Shown one piece after another: positions 26,430 to 35,167 of a stretch of DNA of 64,000 nucleotides (position 1 is the first letter of the stretch; each line of letters starts with the position of its first letter). The stretch is from Leclercia sp. 29361. GTDB taxonomy: Bacteria; Pseudomonadota; Gammaproteobacteria; Enterobacterales; Enterobacteriaceae. A program made the translations under genes and the position numbers. The notes beneath the pieces are model-generated. The model was not told the origin of the DNA. It worked only from the letters and a program-made list of their open reading frames with translations, and made no database searches. The stretch spans positions 558,001 through 622,000 of the forward strand of contig NZ_CP049786.1 in assembly GCF_011290365.1 (NCBI RefSeq). The letters run 5' to 3'.

Positions 26430-28097
26430 ATGAAAGACGCGTGGCTGGATACGTGCTCTACCACCATCCAAAACTTCGTGGAACGCTCTACGAGGCTACA
26501 GCCAGATAATCTTGAACTGGACCTGGTCGAAAAAATCGATTTTGACTACCAGATTAACTTAAGTCTCGATTTTCGTATTAAGGCTACAGAATATACTCAG
26601 GTGGGGAGAGTCAGCCCCGGGAGCGGCACGCGGATTTTTACGGGTAATTTCCAGTACAACGAGGCTCTCCAGGCGGAAACCAGCGCGGTCTTGTCCCGGG
26701 CAGAAACACTGCGTGAAGCTCACGCGCTGGTCCTTTCCCAGCCTTACGGGGCTCTTGAAAAAGAGCAAGAGATCTATTCCCATCCAACACGCCTCTGTTT
26801 AATTGAAAACTGCACTAGCTGCAATGGACGCGGACAGGTCAACTGCTCCTGGTGCTATGGTTCTGGTCGCGTGAGCTGCACCACCTGTGGAGGAAGTGGG
26901 CAGGTACTGGAACAGCGAAGCCATTTCGATCACTACACCAATCAGTATCGCACGGAGAGCCACTACCGGATGTGCTACACCTGCACAGGCGGTAAGGTGA
27001 ACTGCGGCCACTGTAGCGGCTCGGGAAACCAGCGCTGTTCCCCCTGCGACGGAACAGGCGAAACAACCCGCATTACCCGGCTTGCCAGCGTTGCCGTGCC
27101 TCGTTACCAGTTGATCTACCATCGTGAAGATGTGCCGACGTTCATTAAAGATGGCCTCTACAAAGCGGGCATCCCGGAACTGGCAAGTTATGGCGCCGTT
27201 GAGCTGGCGGATTCCAGTATTGATGAGGGGTTTCGTAACGTTAATTTTATCTACAACGCCAGCGTACCCTTTGCCCGATTTACGAGCCAGTTACGTCAGG
27301 CTCAGCTTGCTGAACAACCTGTTAACTGGGTCGTTTACGGTCGTCATCCGCAAATACTGGATGCGGGACATGTCGTTGAGTTGATGCTGAAAAACGATCT
27401 CAATGAGCTTGTCTATCGAAGCACAAAAGGGAAGTTGCTGAACCCGCTTGTTGCGGCGGTTAGCCGTAAAACGGTGGCCACCTTTATGGAATCGGAAGCT
27501 CACCAGGATATGCTGGATGCGAACCGCGCGGGTAAATCCGGGGAGATGCTCCGCGAAGCGATGAATCGAGGAGTTACCACAACCTATATTGATGAAGCCC
27601 TGACCAGCCTGAAAGCCATTACCCAGGCGGTCCAGAACTGGTCGGTGGTGAAGTGGGCAATCTTCAGCGCGGTCGTAATCTATCTGTTTATGCCCCTGTA
27701 CACGGCCTATGGCGACTTCTGGTTCAACGACATGACAGGACGGGTCTATCTTACCCCGCTCCTGCGCTGGGATAACCAGCATAATTTACTCACTTCCCTG
27801 GAAATACTGGCGCGTTACTGTGGCTTATTTATCGCCATCGTTGCCATTGCGATCGCTTTCCTGGGTTATTTATGGCGCAGGGGATGGGTCCGCTGGCGAA
27901 TGGGTCAGCATCTGGCTAAGTGGGCGGTTAACAGGAAGATTTTACGTAGCGGCTGGTTCATGAGCTTTATTTTGACAAGCCTGCTCACAACGTCCCTGTT
28001 ACTGTTTTTCCCGATCTGGGTGACAAATGAGGGTGAACTGTTTGGGCAGTATTCCATAATTGAATTCATTCGCTGGAGTGTTCAGTTTATAAAATAA
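26430..28097 (+). CDS. membrane protein with DnaJ-type cysteine-rich zinc fingers
   Basis: 555 residues from 26430 (the ATG at 26424 is too close to AGGG). An unassigned N-terminal domain (1-125) is followed by repeated CxxCxGxG motifs between about 127 and 212 (CTSCNGRG, CSWCYGSG, CTTCGGSG, CYTCTGGK, CGHCSGSG, CSPCDGTG), as in the DnaJ zinc-finger domain but without a J domain. A soluble region follows (to about 400), then three hydrophobic segments near 407-430, 462-482 and 508-530. Likely inner-membrane with cytosolic zinc fingers. Function unknown; it may act in protein folding, assembly or secretion. Confidence 0.8.
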   Translation: MKDAWLDTCSTTIQNFVERSTRLQPDNLELDLVEKIDFDYQINLSLDFRIKATEYTQVGRVSPGSGTRIFTGNFQYNEALQAETSAVLSRAETLREAHALVLSQPYGALEKEQEIYSHPTRLCLIENCTSCNGRGQVNCSWCYGSGRVSCTTCGGSGQVLEQRSHFDHYTNQYRTESHYRMCYTCTGGKVNCGHCSGSGNQRCSPCDGTGETTRITRLASVAVPRYQLIYHREDVPTFIKDGLYKAGIPELASYGAVELADSSIDEGFRNVNFIYNASVPFARFTSQLRQAQLAEQPVNWVVYGRHPQILDAGHVVELMLKNDLNELVYRSTKGKLLNPLVAAVSRKTVATFMESEAHQDMLDANRAGKSGEMLREAMNRGVTTTYIDEALTSLKAITQAVQNWSVVKWAIFSAVVIYLFMPLYTAYGDFWFNDMTGRVYLTPLLRWDNQHNLLTSLEILARYCGLFIAIVAIAIAFLGYLWRRGWVRWRMGQHLAKWAVNRKILRSGWFMSFILTSLLTTSLLLFFPIWVTNEGELFGQYSIIEFIRWSVQFIK

Positions 28098-28106
28098 TAT
28101 GACCCG

Positions 28107-28141
28107 GGCTTCCGGTATGTTTTCAGGAAGCCTCGCTTTTT
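28107..28141 (+). terminator. terminator after the zinc-finger membrane protein
   Basis: GGCTTCC-GGTATGTTTTCA-GGAAGCC then TCGCTTTTT, about 10 bp past the stop. Confidence 0.75.
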
Positions 28142-28170
28142 ACCCATCAGCCCGTTTTCTACAAACATGA

Positions 28171-28190
28171 AAGGCGCCCACCGGCGCCTT
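28171..28190 (-). terminator. terminator after symE
   Basis: AAGGCGCC-CACC-GGCGCCTT perfect hairpin 15 bp past the symE stop; short T run on the minus strand. Confidence 0.65.
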
Positions 28191-28204
28191 ACTCATTCCA
28201 TCGT

Positions 28205-28540
28205 TTAGTCTGCCTTTCGAAGCTTCCCGGAGATCACCCCAACAAAGTCCATCACCTGCTGTTGCTTCTGGTCCGACAGTTGGCTCACCTCACGCATCAG
28301 CGTCTCTATCTCCGGCTCTCCCTGCCGGGACGTCAGGATCATGCAGCCCTTCATTACCTTCACGTCCACCTTCGTTCCGGTGCTAAACCCGGCTTCATTG
28401 AGCCACAGGCCTTTCATGATAAACGCTGGGATGCGGGTGTAATCTCCATACCGCGTCGCATAACTCACGGTAAATACGCGGTCGTCAGCTTCAAATACTT
28501 CTGGTTGCAGTGATTCTGCAATACAATCGATATCAGTCAT
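28205..28540 (-). CDS. symE: SymE family toxin
   Basis: 111 residues from 28540 (AAGGA about 10 bases upstream); a longer frame from 28597 is not supported. Core VSYATRYGDYTRIPAFIMKGLWLNEAGFSTG...VDVKVMKGCMILTSR is the SymE AbrB-like fold. In E. coli SymE is an SOS-induced protein, toxic when overproduced, that condenses nucleoids or affects RNA, held down by the antisense RNA SymR and by Lon. Here the antisense region and a LexA-like box upstream are also present. Confidence 0.9.
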   Translation of the reverse strand: MTDIDCIAESLQPEVFEADDRVFTVSYATRYGDYTRIPAFIMKGLWLNEAGFSTGTKVDVKVMKGCMILTSRQGEPEIETLMREVSQLSDQKQQQVMDFVGVISGKLRKAD

Positions 28541-28612
28541 AATTACTATTCCTTCTAAATAGTGATTGTGATGAGCAATACGGGCATGTTGGCGCATGCC
28601 CGTATTGCGTTA
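28536..28612 (+). ncRNA. symR: SymR-like antisense RNA
   Basis: Opposite the symE ribosome site and start. The plus strand reads AGTCATAATTACTATTCC..., then TAGTGATTGTGATGAGC and a strong stem-loop CAATACGGGCATG-TTGGCG-CATGCCCGTATTG (28576-28607). I recall E. coli SymR (77 nt) with the same arrangement and similar TAGTGATTGTGAT and stem segments. Ends are approximate; the promoter would lie inside the symE 5' coding region. Confidence 0.65.
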
Positions 28613-28620
28613 AATAACAC

Positions 28621-28636
28621 CTGTAAATTTACCCAG
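28621..28636. promoter_or_regulatory. LexA-box-like site upstream of symE
   Basis: CTGTAAATTTACCCAG fits CTGT-N8-ACAG with one mismatch. It lies about 80 bp before the symE start, consistent with SOS control as in E. coli. Confidence 0.5.
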
Positions 28637-28742
28637 TAAATAAAAATATGTCCAGAGTAATATAAAACGTAATAAGCGCGATTAGACGGCTTTTAGCTAT
28701 TAATATAATGAATGGCTTAATGCTGTATTAGTGATAATAAAT

Positions 28743-29120
28743 TTATATACGTTCAATCCTGTTTTGCTCTCTAACAGCTTCAACTATTACACGATGCAAT
28801 TTACCTACTGTGACATCCCGAATAACCGGCTTCGGTATGCCGCGTAGCCAGTCAACAAACCGGCAGATGCCAAAAAGATCAAGTCCTTCACCGGTAAACA
28901 GGTACTCATCCTCGGCGAGCGAGAACCTGTTACGGAAGCTATTATCCTCAGTATCAAATGAAATAGTAAAGGCTTGTTCACAGGCCTCTAAAAGGTCTAT
29001 GCCATCGTCGCCACAGATATGCAGGTCCTCTTCAACGCGTGAATTCCCGTCGATAGGTTTGCGATAAGGCCCGAAGTTTTCCTGAATGATCTCAATAACC
29101 TGCTCAAGTGTTGGTTCCAT
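28743..29120 (-). CDS. DUF1493 family (acyl-carrier-like) protein
   Basis: 125 residues. N-terminal LEQVIEIIQENFGPYR followed by RVEEDLHICGDDGIDLLEACEQAF is the DUF1493 pattern, distantly like acyl carrier proteins but with DGID in place of the phosphopantetheine DSL serine. AAGGGAGATTG precedes the ATG. Cytosolic, acidic. Function of the family unknown; it often occurs in enterobacterial islands. Confidence 0.8.
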   Translation of the reverse strand: MEPTLEQVIEIIQENFGPYRKPIDGNSRVEEDLHICGDDGIDLLEACEQAFTISFDTEDNSFRNRFSLAEDEYLFTGEGLDLFGICRFVDWLRGIPKPVIRDVTVGKLHRVIVEAVREQNRIERI

Positions 29121-29248
29121 AAAGACAATCTCCCTTTAATCAATCATCCTGGTACTGAAATAAGAATCTATCCAGACGGTTAATATGGAGTGATTAATAT
29201 AAACCTTTTACCATAGCGTGCATATTATTCAGGCGCATCAGGTGGAGC

Positions 29249-29776
29249 ATGTTTTTACAGGGAATATGGACATCAATCAGGATCGTACTTTTCTTTATCG
29301 TCATGCTAGCTGTCGCATGGGGGATGCCCTATGAAGATCTCGTGGATACCTTCATCTACACGCACATAAGTTACTCTGAAGCAGAGAAAATTACGAAACA
29401 GATATTAGGCGAACCCTATCCTGAACCCTATGATTCAATCAGCGATTACATAAGCCTTATCATCAACACGCTAATCAGCGTTCCTTTAATGGGTGTGATT
29501 ATTAGCGCTTATAACGCTATTACCCGTAAAACGAAGTCTGCTGAGCTTCCAAAAGAGTGGGCGTTATCCATATTAAGGCGATTCGGGAAAATAGCTCTTT
29601 TTACCTTTCTGTTTTGGGCGCTGCTCCGTTTGCTGCCCTATGATATGATTTTTCCTGCCGGTGAGACACACTCCAACTTTGTTATGACAGTTGCCTTTGG
29701 CTTTCATCTGCTGTCTGCCGTTTTTGGCTACAGATTCATTACGAAAATAATTAAAAGCGCTTCTAAAACGCCATAA
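29249..29776 (+). CDS. small integral membrane protein, unknown
   Basis: 175 residues with about four hydrophobic segments: 5-25 (IWTSIRIVLFFIVMLAVAWGM), 66-87 (ISLIINTLISVPLMGVIISAY), 112-128 (IALFTFLFWALLRLL) and 145-165 (VMTVAFGFHLLSAVFGYRF). GGTGGAGC precedes the ATG. No family recognised. It runs 65 bp ahead of the DUF1176 gene on the same strand and may be cotranscribed. Confidence 0.7.
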   Translation: MFLQGIWTSIRIVLFFIVMLAVAWGMPYEDLVDTFIYTHISYSEAEKITKQILGEPYPEPYDSISDYISLIINTLISVPLMGVIISAYNAITRKTKSAELPKEWALSILRRFGKIALFTFLFWALLRLLPYDMIFPAGETHSNFVMTVAFGFHLLSAVFGYRFITKIIKSASKTP

Positions 29777-29841
29777 TATTTGGATTATTCGCAGGCGCAT
29801 TAGGGTCAAACTACAGGTATTACCCATTACGGAGAGATGAC

Positions 29842-30894
29842 ATGAAAAACGGATTTCGGACAGGATTATTGGCTCTGGCGATACTGAGCGCCCCAGGAAT
29901 AGCGCAACAAAGCGGCGTATCCTTCAGCCATAAGGACTGGGAAGTCGTGTGCGATAACACGCTGACCTGCCGGGCTGCAGGGTACACTTCTGAAGACGGA
30001 ATCGGTGGGTCGGTATTGTTCACCCGTCAGGCTGGAGCAAATACTGCTGTCTCGGGAGAAGTAATGTTGGCGGAAATGAGTGAAAGCGATGTTATGCCTG
30101 AAAAACTGACGCTCTGGATCAATGACCAGCCAGCAGGAGAAGTGAAGTCTGAAAAAGAGGGCTGGACACTGTCGGCCATACAGACCCAGGGCATTATTAC
30201 GGCGGTCAAAGGCAGCGGGAAAGTGGAGTTTAAAGGTGGACCCGATCCGTTCGTGCTTTCGGGTGATGGGGCCTATGCCGTCCTGCTGAAAATGGATGAT
30301 GTTCAGGGGCGGCTCGGAACGCCAGGCGCGCTGACCAAAAAAGGCGATAAACCGGAAAGCAACGTCCGGGTTGCCGTTCCTGCTCCGGTTATTCACCCGG
30401 TTAAGCCTGAGAAATCGCAAGAAAGACCCCTCACTGCGCCTGAGCTGGCAGTATTGAAGCCAAAACTTCTGGCAACGCTTAATGAGGATGGCGACTGCGA
30501 TCGCATCCAGCCTACCGAGGATGAAGAGGCAGAAAAGATCAGCCTGACACCACTGGATGATGCGCACTCCCTGATTTCTGCGCTCTGTTGGCGGGCGGCG
30601 TATAACGAAGGTAAAGGTTACTGGGTGGTTGATAGCAAGCTTGAGGGAAAACCAGAACTGATCACGGTTTCCGGCTCTGATCATGATGTGGGTAAGATTT
30701 ACATGAGTCAGAAAGGGCGCGGCCTCGGAGATTGCTGGGGCATGGCAAGCTGGATTTGGGATGGTGAGACATTCCGCAAAAGCCGCGAAGCCACGACCGG
30801 GATGTGCCGTAATTTGCACCTCGGGGGCACCTGGGATTTACCTACCTGGGTGGCGGATGTTAAGCCCGCAGGTAAGGGAAATAGCGCCCCTTAG
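29842..30894 (+). CDS. DUF1176 periplasmic protein
   Basis: 350 residues. Signal peptide 1-22 (LLALAILSAPGIAQQ). The mature protein starts with VSFSHKDWEVVCDNTLTCRAAGYT and ends with DCWGMASWIWDGETFRKSREATTGMCRNLHLGGTWDLPTWV, both hallmarks of DUF1176. Two or three disulfides likely. GGAGAGATGAC precedes the ATG. Often predicted to bind or counter envelope stress, but the role is not established. Confidence 0.88.
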   Translation: MKNGFRTGLLALAILSAPGIAQQSGVSFSHKDWEVVCDNTLTCRAAGYTSEDGIGGSVLFTRQAGANTAVSGEVMLAEMSESDVMPEKLTLWINDQPAGEVKSEKEGWTLSAIQTQGIITAVKGSGKVEFKGGPDPFVLSGDGAYAVLLKMDDVQGRLGTPGALTKKGDKPESNVRVAVPAPVIHPVKPEKSQERPLTAPELAVLKPKLLATLNEDGDCDRIQPTEDEEAEKISLTPLDDAHSLISALCWRAAYNEGKGYWVVDSKLEGKPELITVSGSDHDVGKIYMSQKGRGLGDCWGMASWIWDGETFRKSREATTGMCRNLHLGGTWDLPTWVADVKPAGKGNSAP

Positions 30895-31024
30895 TCATTA
30901 TTCCTGACGTTCTGATACGGCCTTCCGATTATCTTGTGGGAAGGTTGTGCTTAAAGGCAGATTGCTTTCACTGGCGGACCAGCCATAATGGGTATGTACC
31001 GCAATACGTATAAAGGTAAATATC

Positions 31025-31258
31025 ATGATTCGTACAGAACCAAAAAGAGCCGTTACCCTGACCGTGGACCCGGCCCTCTATGATGAAGTGAAGCAATCTG
31101 GGGCGAACATATCCGCTCTCCTTAATAAAGCATTGCTCGACGAACAGAAACGGCTGCAGGCCGCTCGCTGGACAGAAGAGAACAGGGAAGGGCTGGAAGA
31201 GATGCGCCGCTTCTTTGAAACCCACGGCCGTTTTTCTGACGAACTAGGGAAGCTGTGA
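31025..31258 (+). CDS. ccdA: antitoxin CcdA
   Basis: 77 residues. N-terminal ribbon-helix-helix (RAVTLTVDPALYDEVKQSGANISALLNKAL) for DNA binding and a C-terminal toxin-binding tail ARWTEENREGLEEMRRFFETHGRFSDE, closely paralleling F-plasmid CcdA. AAAGG lies 8 bases upstream. The stop overlaps the ccdB start (TGATG). Autorepression with CcdB is expected at GTATGTACCGCAATACGTAT just upstream. A chromosomal copy, possibly stabilising the island. Confidence 0.94.
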   Translation: MIRTEPKRAVTLTVDPALYDEVKQSGANISALLNKALLDEQKRLQAARWTEENREGLEEMRRFFETHGRFSDELGKL

Positions 31259-31569
31259 TGCAATTCTGCGTTTACCGCAATAAAGGAAAGAACAAGGCCT
31301 ATCCGTACCTGCTGGAGGTGCAGTCCCCACTGGCGGATGATTATCTGGGGGCGAAGCTGGTGATCCCGCTCGCGAAAAGTGATTTTTTCTCCAGCAAAAT
31401 ACCTGAGCGGATGTTCCCGCTGGTAGTCATCAACGGGCAGCAATACCGCCTTATTACGGCCGATATTGTGGCCGCGCCAAATGAACTTTTTGGGGATAAG
31501 GTGGCGGACCTGCGCCACCAGAGCGACCTGATTAAAGGCGCGATTGACTTTATGTTTTACGGGTTCTGA
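31258..31569 (+). CDS. ccdB: toxin CcdB
   Basis: 103 residues. QFCVYRNKGKNKAYPYLLEVQSPLADDYLGAKLVIPL... and KVADLRHQSDLIKGAIDFMF match CcdB, a DNA gyrase poison. The C-terminus, which in F-plasmid CcdB is Trp99-Gly100-Ile101 and needed for gyrase poisoning, reads Tyr-Gly-Phe here, so the toxin may be weakened or retargeted. Coupled to ccdA by a one-base overlap; csiR converges 100 bp downstream. Confidence 0.92.
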   Translation: MQFCVYRNKGKNKAYPYLLEVQSPLADDYLGAKLVIPLAKSDFFSSKIPERMFPLVVINGQQYRLITADIVAAPNELFGDKVADLRHQSDLIKGAIDFMFYGF

Positions 31570-31668
31570 CGGGGCGCGGCGCATCTGCATCCGCCAGTGC
31601 CGCATCGCTTTCAGGCCCACAAACACGCATCCACTTCAAAGTGCCTGTTTTAAGGTGCATTTCCCTCT

Positions 31669-32352
31669 TCAGGTCGCCAGACCCACCCCCATCGCCCCCC
31701 TAATTATCGGAATCGGCGTCAGCAAATGCTGATACATCAGCTCCCCCGCCTTATCCGCATCCCGCGCCAGCACCGCATCCATCAGCTTCTGATGCTCCAC
31801 GTGCTTCTCCTCCAGCATCGCCACCGACAGCACAGTCTTCCTTAGCCACACATACCGATACCGCGCCGCCAGATCAAACAGCCGCTCCCGCATCTGCATC
31901 AGATACTGCGACCCACATCCCACCACCATCGCCGTATGAAATGCCTGATGGCGCTGGTCCCACTCGTCCAGCATGGTCTCGCTGGCGTCGCGGGATTCCA
32001 GCTTGTTCAGCAGATGCATCCGGGCGAGGAGGTCGGCTTCCCACTCTTCACCGCCGCGCTCGATGGCGAGGCGCACCAGCATCGCCTCCATATTGGCGCG
32101 GGCATCAAAGATATCGAGCAGCTCCTGTTCGGACATGGGGGCCACCCGGTAGCCTTTCTGGTTAATGACCGTGACCAGCCCCTCGGCAACCAGCTGCGAC
32201 AGCGCTTCGCGCAGCGGGCCGACGCCCAGTTCATACCGGGAGGTCAGCAGGCTCATCCGCAGCTTCTCATCCGGGTGATACACCCCGCGGATAATGTCGT
32301 TCTTCAGCCAGCGGTAGCCGTCGATGGCCGTTGCCTGAGAAATGATGGTCAT
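31669..32352 (-). CDS. csiR: GntR/FCD transcriptional regulator CsiR
   Basis: 227 residues. N-terminal winged helix (DGYRWLKNDIIRGVYHPDEKLRMSLLTSRYELGVGPLREALSQLVAEGLV) and an FCD effector domain (about 85-220) with metal-binding His residues. In E. coli CsiR (GlaR) represses the glutarate/GABA operon csiD-lhgO-gabDTP and senses glutarate. Here it follows gabT by 45 bp; gabP, which sits between in E. coli, is missing, and so are csiD and most of lhgO. Confidence 0.92.
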   Translation of the reverse strand: MTIISQATAIDGYRWLKNDIIRGVYHPDEKLRMSLLTSRYELGVGPLREALSQLVAEGLVTVINQKGYRVAPMSEQELLDIFDARANMEAMLVRLAIERGGEEWEADLLARMHLLNKLESRDASETMLDEWDQRHQAFHTAMVVGCGSQYLMQMRERLFDLAARYRYVWLRKTVLSVAMLEEKHVEHQKLMDAVLARDADKAGELMYQHLLTPIPIIRGAMGVGLAT

Positions 32353-32397
32353 GGTCGTGCTCCTTGAATACGGCCCGGCCTGCGCCGGGCGTAAAGA

Positions 32398-33681
32398 TTA
32401 ACCCTGCTTCGCCTCGTCAAAACACGCGGCGATAATCGCCAGCCCCTGTTGGAGCTGCGCCTCTTCCACGGTCAGCGGCACCAGGATGCGCAGCACGTTA
32501 TGGTACGGGCCACAGGAGAGCAGGATCAGCCCTTTGTCCCGCGCCCGGGTCACAATCTGCGCCGTCAGGGCGGCGTCCGGCTTATGGTGGTCGCCCTCTT
32601 CAAACAGCTCGATGGCGATCATCGCCCCCAGACCGCGAACGTCGCCGATCTCAGGGTGTTTTTCAGCGATAGCCAGCAGCCCTTCGCGCAGGGTGTTACC
32701 CAGCTTGTTGGCTTTGCCCAGTAGATCTTCTTGCTCGAAGACCTTGATTACCGCCAGCGCGGCGGCACAGGCGATCGGGCTCCCGGCGTAGGTGCCGCCC
32801 AGCCCGCCCGGGGCGATGGCATCCATTACTTCGGCACGGCCGGTGACGCCCGCCAGCGGGAAGCCGCCGGCAATGGATTTGGCGAAGGTGGTGATATCCG
32901 CCGCCACGCCCATCTGCTCCATGGCGAAGAAGGTCCCGGTACGGCCCGCGCCGCTCTGTACTTCATCGGCGATCAGCATGATGCCGTGCTCGTCGCACAG
33001 GTCGCGCAGGCGCTGCATAAAGGTAGGGGAGGTGGCATAGAATCCGCCTTCACCCTGCACGGGTTCGATCACGATGGCGGCGATATCTTCCGGCGCGGCA
33101 TCGTTCTTGAAGATGCGATGGATACTGGCGATGGCGTCGTCATCGCTGATGCCGTGCAGGGCGCAGGGATAGAGCGCGCGATAGACGTGGCCCGGCATCA
33201 GTCCCATGCCCGCCGAGTAAGGGTTCACTTTCCCGGTCAGCGACAGGGTGTAGTGGGTGCGGCCATGGTAGGCCCCGGTAAAGGCGATGGTGCCGTTGCG
33301 CTTAGTCGCCGCGCGGGCAATCTTCACCGCGTTCTCGACCGCTTCGGAGCCGGTGGTCACCAGCAGGGTCTTTTTAGGAAAATCCCCCGGCACTTTCTGG
33401 TTCAGGGTTTCACAAAGCTCCAGATAGGGTTCATAGGCCAGCACCTGGAAGCAGGTGTGCGACAGCTTTTTCAGCTGCTCTTCCACGGCGCTGACCACCT
33501 CCGGGTGCAGATGCCCGGTGTTCAGCACCGCAATGCCTCCGGCGAAATCAAGATACTCACGGCCTTCGACGTCCCACACCCGGCAGTTCTCGGCCCGGGC
33601 GGCAAAAATCGGGTGGATCTGACCCACGCCGCGGGGCACGGCATTGCTACGACGCTGCATTAACTCTTTGTTGGTGCTCAT
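32398..33681 (-). CDS. gabT: 4-aminobutyrate aminotransferase
   Basis: 427 residues from 33681 (MSTNKELMQRR), AGGAGCATCC just upstream; the longer frame to 33711 is rejected. Class-III PLP aminotransferase converting GABA and 2-oxoglutarate to succinate semialdehyde and glutamate. GAYHGRTHYT, ADEVQSGAGRTG and the PLP Lys in TTFAKSIAGGFPL are visible. Follows gabD by 14 bp; the pair takes GABA (and 5-aminovalerate) to succinate (glutarate). Confidence 0.97.
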   Translation of the reverse strand: MSTNKELMQRRSNAVPRGVGQIHPIFAARAENCRVWDVEGREYLDFAGGIAVLNTGHLHPEVVSAVEEQLKKLSHTCFQVLAYEPYLELCETLNQKVPGDFPKKTLLVTTGSEAVENAVKIARAATKRNGTIAFTGAYHGRTHYTLSLTGKVNPYSAGMGLMPGHVYRALYPCALHGISDDDAIASIHRIFKNDAAPEDIAAIVIEPVQGEGGFYATSPTFMQRLRDLCDEHGIMLIADEVQSGAGRTGTFFAMEQMGVAADITTFAKSIAGGFPLAGVTGRAEVMDAIAPGGLGGTYAGSPIACAAALAVIKVFEQEDLLGKANKLGNTLREGLLAIAEKHPEIGDVRGLGAMIAIELFEEGDHHKPDAALTAQIVTRARDKGLILLSCGPYHNVLRILVPLTVEEAQLQQGLAIIAACFDEAKQG

Positions 33682-33695
33682 TGGATGCTCCTGAA

Positions 33696-35144
33696 TTAAA
33701 GGCCGATGCACATATATTTGATTTCTAAGTAATCTTCGATGCCGTATTTAGAACCTTCCCGACCCAGGCCGGAGGCTTTAATGCCGCCGAACGGGGCGAC
33801 TTCGTTGGAGATAATCCCGGTGTTGATCCCGACGATGCCGTACTCCAGCGCCTCGCCGACGCGAAACACGCGGCTCAAATCGCGGGCATAGAAGTAGGCG
33901 GCGAGGCCGAACTCGGTGTCGTTAGCCATATGGATCACGTCGGCTTCATCTTTAAAGCGGAACAGCGGCGCCAGCGGGCCGAAGGTCTCCTCTTTGGCCA
34001 CTTTCGCATCACCGGGTACATCTACCAGAATAGTCGGTTGGAAGAAGTTGCCGCCGAGTTTATGCAGCGATCCGCCGGTAATAATCCGCGCGCCTTTCTC
34101 CACCGCGTCGGCAATGTGTTCTTCGACCTTATCCACCGCCTTGCTGTCGATCAGCGGCCCGATGGTCACGCCCTGGGTCAGGCCGTCGCCGATCTGCATT
34201 TTATCCACCGCCTGCTGGAGTTTTTCGGCAAAGCGGTCGTAGACGCCGTCCTGCACGTACAGGCGGTTGGCGCAGACGCAGGTCTGCCCGGCGTTGCGGA
34301 ACTTCGAAGCCAGCGCCCCTTCCACGGCTTTATCGAGGTCGGCATCGTCAAAGACAATAAAGGGCGCGTTGCCCCCCAGTTCCAGCGAGACCTTTTTGAT
34401 GTCCTTCGCGCACTGGGCCATCAGCTGACGGCCAATCTCGGTCGAGCCGGTAAAGGAGAGCTTGCGCACCAGCGGGTTGCCGGTCAGCTCGTTGCCGATA
34501 TCGGACGCCGAACCGGTCACCACATTGAACACGCCTGCCGGGATCCCGGCGCGGTGGGCCAGTTCGGCCAGTGCCAGCGCGGAGAACGGCGTCTGGCTGG
34601 CGGGTTTGAGCACCATGGTGCAGCCGGCTGCCAGGGCCGGGCCGGCCTTACGGGTGATCATCGCCGCCGGGAAGTTCCACGGGGTGATGGCCGCCGTCAC
34701 GCCAATCGGCTGTTTAATCACGATCAACCGCTTGTCCGCCTGATGGCCCGGAATGGTATCCCCGTAGACGCGTTTTCCCTCTTCGGCGAACCACTCTATA
34801 AAGGAGGCGGCATAGCCGATCTCACCTTTGGCTTCCGCCAGCGGTTTGCCCTGCTCGAGGGTCATCAGCCGGGCCAGATCGTCCTGGTTGGCCATCATCA
34901 AATCGAACCAGCGGCGCAGGATAGTGGCGCGCTCTTTGGCAGTGAGCGCTCGCCAGGCGGGCAGGGCGCGGTTCGCGGCCTCAATCGCCTCGCGGGTCTC
35001 GTCGGCGCCCATTTTCGGCACGCTGCCCAGGGTCTCGCCGTTCGCCGGGTTGGTCACGGCGATCGTCTCCTGACGGGTGGCGTCGCACCACTCTCCTTCT
35101 ATATAAGCCTGCTGGCGGAATAAGCTGGGATCGTTGAGTTGCAT
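33696..35144 (-). CDS. gabD: succinate semialdehyde dehydrogenase (NADP+)
   Basis: 482 residues, as in E. coli GabD. Aldehyde dehydrogenase fold with TPWNFPAAM, GSTEIGRQL, catalytic Glu in SLELGGNAPF and catalytic Cys in NAGQTCVCANR. Oxidises succinate semialdehyde from GabT to succinate, and glutarate semialdehyde to glutarate. Start MQLNDPSLFRQQ with GGAAGCCATC upstream. The upstream gene lhgO survives only as a fragment, so the old operon promoter is gone. Confidence 0.97.
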   Translation of the reverse strand: MQLNDPSLFRQQAYIEGEWCDATRQETIAVTNPANGETLGSVPKMGADETREAIEAANRALPAWRALTAKERATILRRWFDLMMANQDDLARLMTLEQGKPLAEAKGEIGYAASFIEWFAEEGKRVYGDTIPGHQADKRLIVIKQPIGVTAAITPWNFPAAMITRKAGPALAAGCTMVLKPASQTPFSALALAELAHRAGIPAGVFNVVTGSASDIGNELTGNPLVRKLSFTGSTEIGRQLMAQCAKDIKKVSLELGGNAPFIVFDDADLDKAVEGALASKFRNAGQTCVCANRLYVQDGVYDRFAEKLQQAVDKMQIGDGLTQGVTIGPLIDSKAVDKVEEHIADAVEKGARIITGGSLHKLGGNFFQPTILVDVPGDAKVAKEETFGPLAPLFRFKDEADVIHMANDTEFGLAAYFYARDLSRVFRVGEALEYGIVGINTGIISNEVAPFGGIKASGLGREGSKYGIEDYLEIKYMCIGL

Positions 35145-35167
35145 GATGGCTTCCTGTCTCAGAATGA

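Noticed and set aside
30895-31024. CGGCCTTCCGATTATCTTGTGGGAAGGTTGTG as a terminator after the DUF1176 gene
   Set aside because: Stem is short and imperfect with no T run.
16264-31600. Search for a direct repeat of the leuX 3' end (attR) and an integrase
   Set aside because: No second copy of TTCGAGTCCGGCCTTCGGCA and no tyrosine recombinase were found by eye, so the island boundary is not defined and no att sites are claimed.
33930-35123. 397-codon open frame on the plus strand
   Set aside because: Antisense to gabD; no recognisable domain.
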